Source: Alphaproteobacteria bacterium (lineage in GTDB: Bacteria; Pseudomonadota; Alphaproteobacteria; Rickettsiales; UBA8987). Taken from it: DNA of 5,323 nt. Position numbers and translations under genes: made by a program. Shown here piece after piece: positions 5,216 through 5,323 of this stretch. The notes under the pieces were generated by a model that was not told where the DNA came from, made no database searches, and saw only the letters and a program-made list of their open reading frames with translations. The stretch is taken from assembly GCA_003531345.1 (NCBI GenBank), contig DQGZ01000040.1, forward strand, positions 1 through 5,323. Reading direction: 5' to 3'. Positions within the stretch are counted from its first letter, which is position 1. Every line of letters begins with the position of its first letter.

Positions 5216-5323
5216 GTCAGGAAAAAAAATGTTCAGTCATAGCAATATGTGGTAGCCCTAATGCTGGTAAGTCAACATTGCTAAATTCTATCATGGGTAA
5301 GAAGGTAAGTATTACTTCAAATA
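5206..5323 (+). CDS. era: GTPase Era, N-terminal fragment (3' truncated by window edge)
   Basis: Era is an essential GTPase that binds the 3' end of 16S rRNA and assists 30S subunit assembly. Only 39 codons are visible. They read MNNSQEKKCSVIAICG, followed by the P-loop GSPNAGKST (residues 16-24) and LLNSIMGKKVSITSN, which matches the start of Era (for example GRPNVGKSTLLN and KISITS in E. coli). The G1 motif GxPNxGKS and the KVSIT segment before the switch region set it apart from EngA and other TRAFAC GTPases, and the position directly after rnc supports this. The start at 5206 overlaps rnc by 8 nt; ATG 5200 would add Met-Arg. The KH domain and motifs G2-G5 are beyond the window. Coupling to rnc fits the shared role of RNase III and Era in 16S rRNA maturation. 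Confidence 0.92.
   Translation, partial: MNNSQEKKCSVIAICGSPNAGKSTLLNSIMGKKVSITSN

Noticed and set aside
1..5323. Search for CRISPR, tRNA, insertion sequence, defence or toxin-antitoxin signatures
   Set aside because: None was seen: no spaced repeats, cloverleaf-like segment, transposase motif or terminal inverted repeats; apart from the OmpA-like protein, all coding space is taken by known core-gene families.

Overview
The window is a compact, AT-rich stretch of bacterial chromosome with eight genes, all on the + strand and nearly wall to wall. Seven belong to recognisable families. The set points to an alphaproteobacterium, probably Rickettsiales-like or a similar AT-rich host-associated lineage. 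The main reasons are a close relative of the rickettsial 17 kDa surface antigen, an RNase III with a Rickettsia-like EN-S-L-EA active-site segment, and a lepB-rnc-era block. A full-length flagellar stator gene (motA) suggests a lineage that kept flagellar genes, unlike classical Rickettsia. The taxonomy is inference from protein motifs recalled from memory, not from a search.

Layout: (1) 3-611, the 3' part of an inositol-monophosphatase-family gene (suhB type). It overlaps by 13 nt (2) 599-1390, a secreted, P/Q-rich protein with a divergent OmpA-like C-terminal domain. (3) 1437-1949, a 17 kDa-antigen-type glycine-zipper lipoprotein, preceded by a 46-nt gap holding a candidate promoter and short repeats. 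(4) 1981-2817, fabI, enoyl-ACP reductase. (5) 2894-3748, motA. (6-8) 3785-end, lepB, rnc and the first 39 codons of era, the last three joined by overlapping stop/start junctions that share the same 11 bases.

The genes fall into loose functional themes. The OmpA-like protein, the lipoprotein, LepB and MotA all concern the cell envelope; LepB is the peptidase expected to mature Sec substrates such as the OmpA-like protein, while the lipoprotein would go through LspA. FabI supplies fatty acids. RNase III and Era act together in rRNA processing and 30S maturation. No RNA gene, mobile element, CRISPR array or convincing terminator was found, and there is no gene-free stretch over 76 nt.

The region looks like ordinary core genome rather than a new system. 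The points worth a second look are the identical coupling junctions, the degenerate OmpA-like protein, the Asp-to-Asn change in RNase III, the general absence of Shine-Dalgarno sequences, and the repeats in front of the lipoprotein gene.
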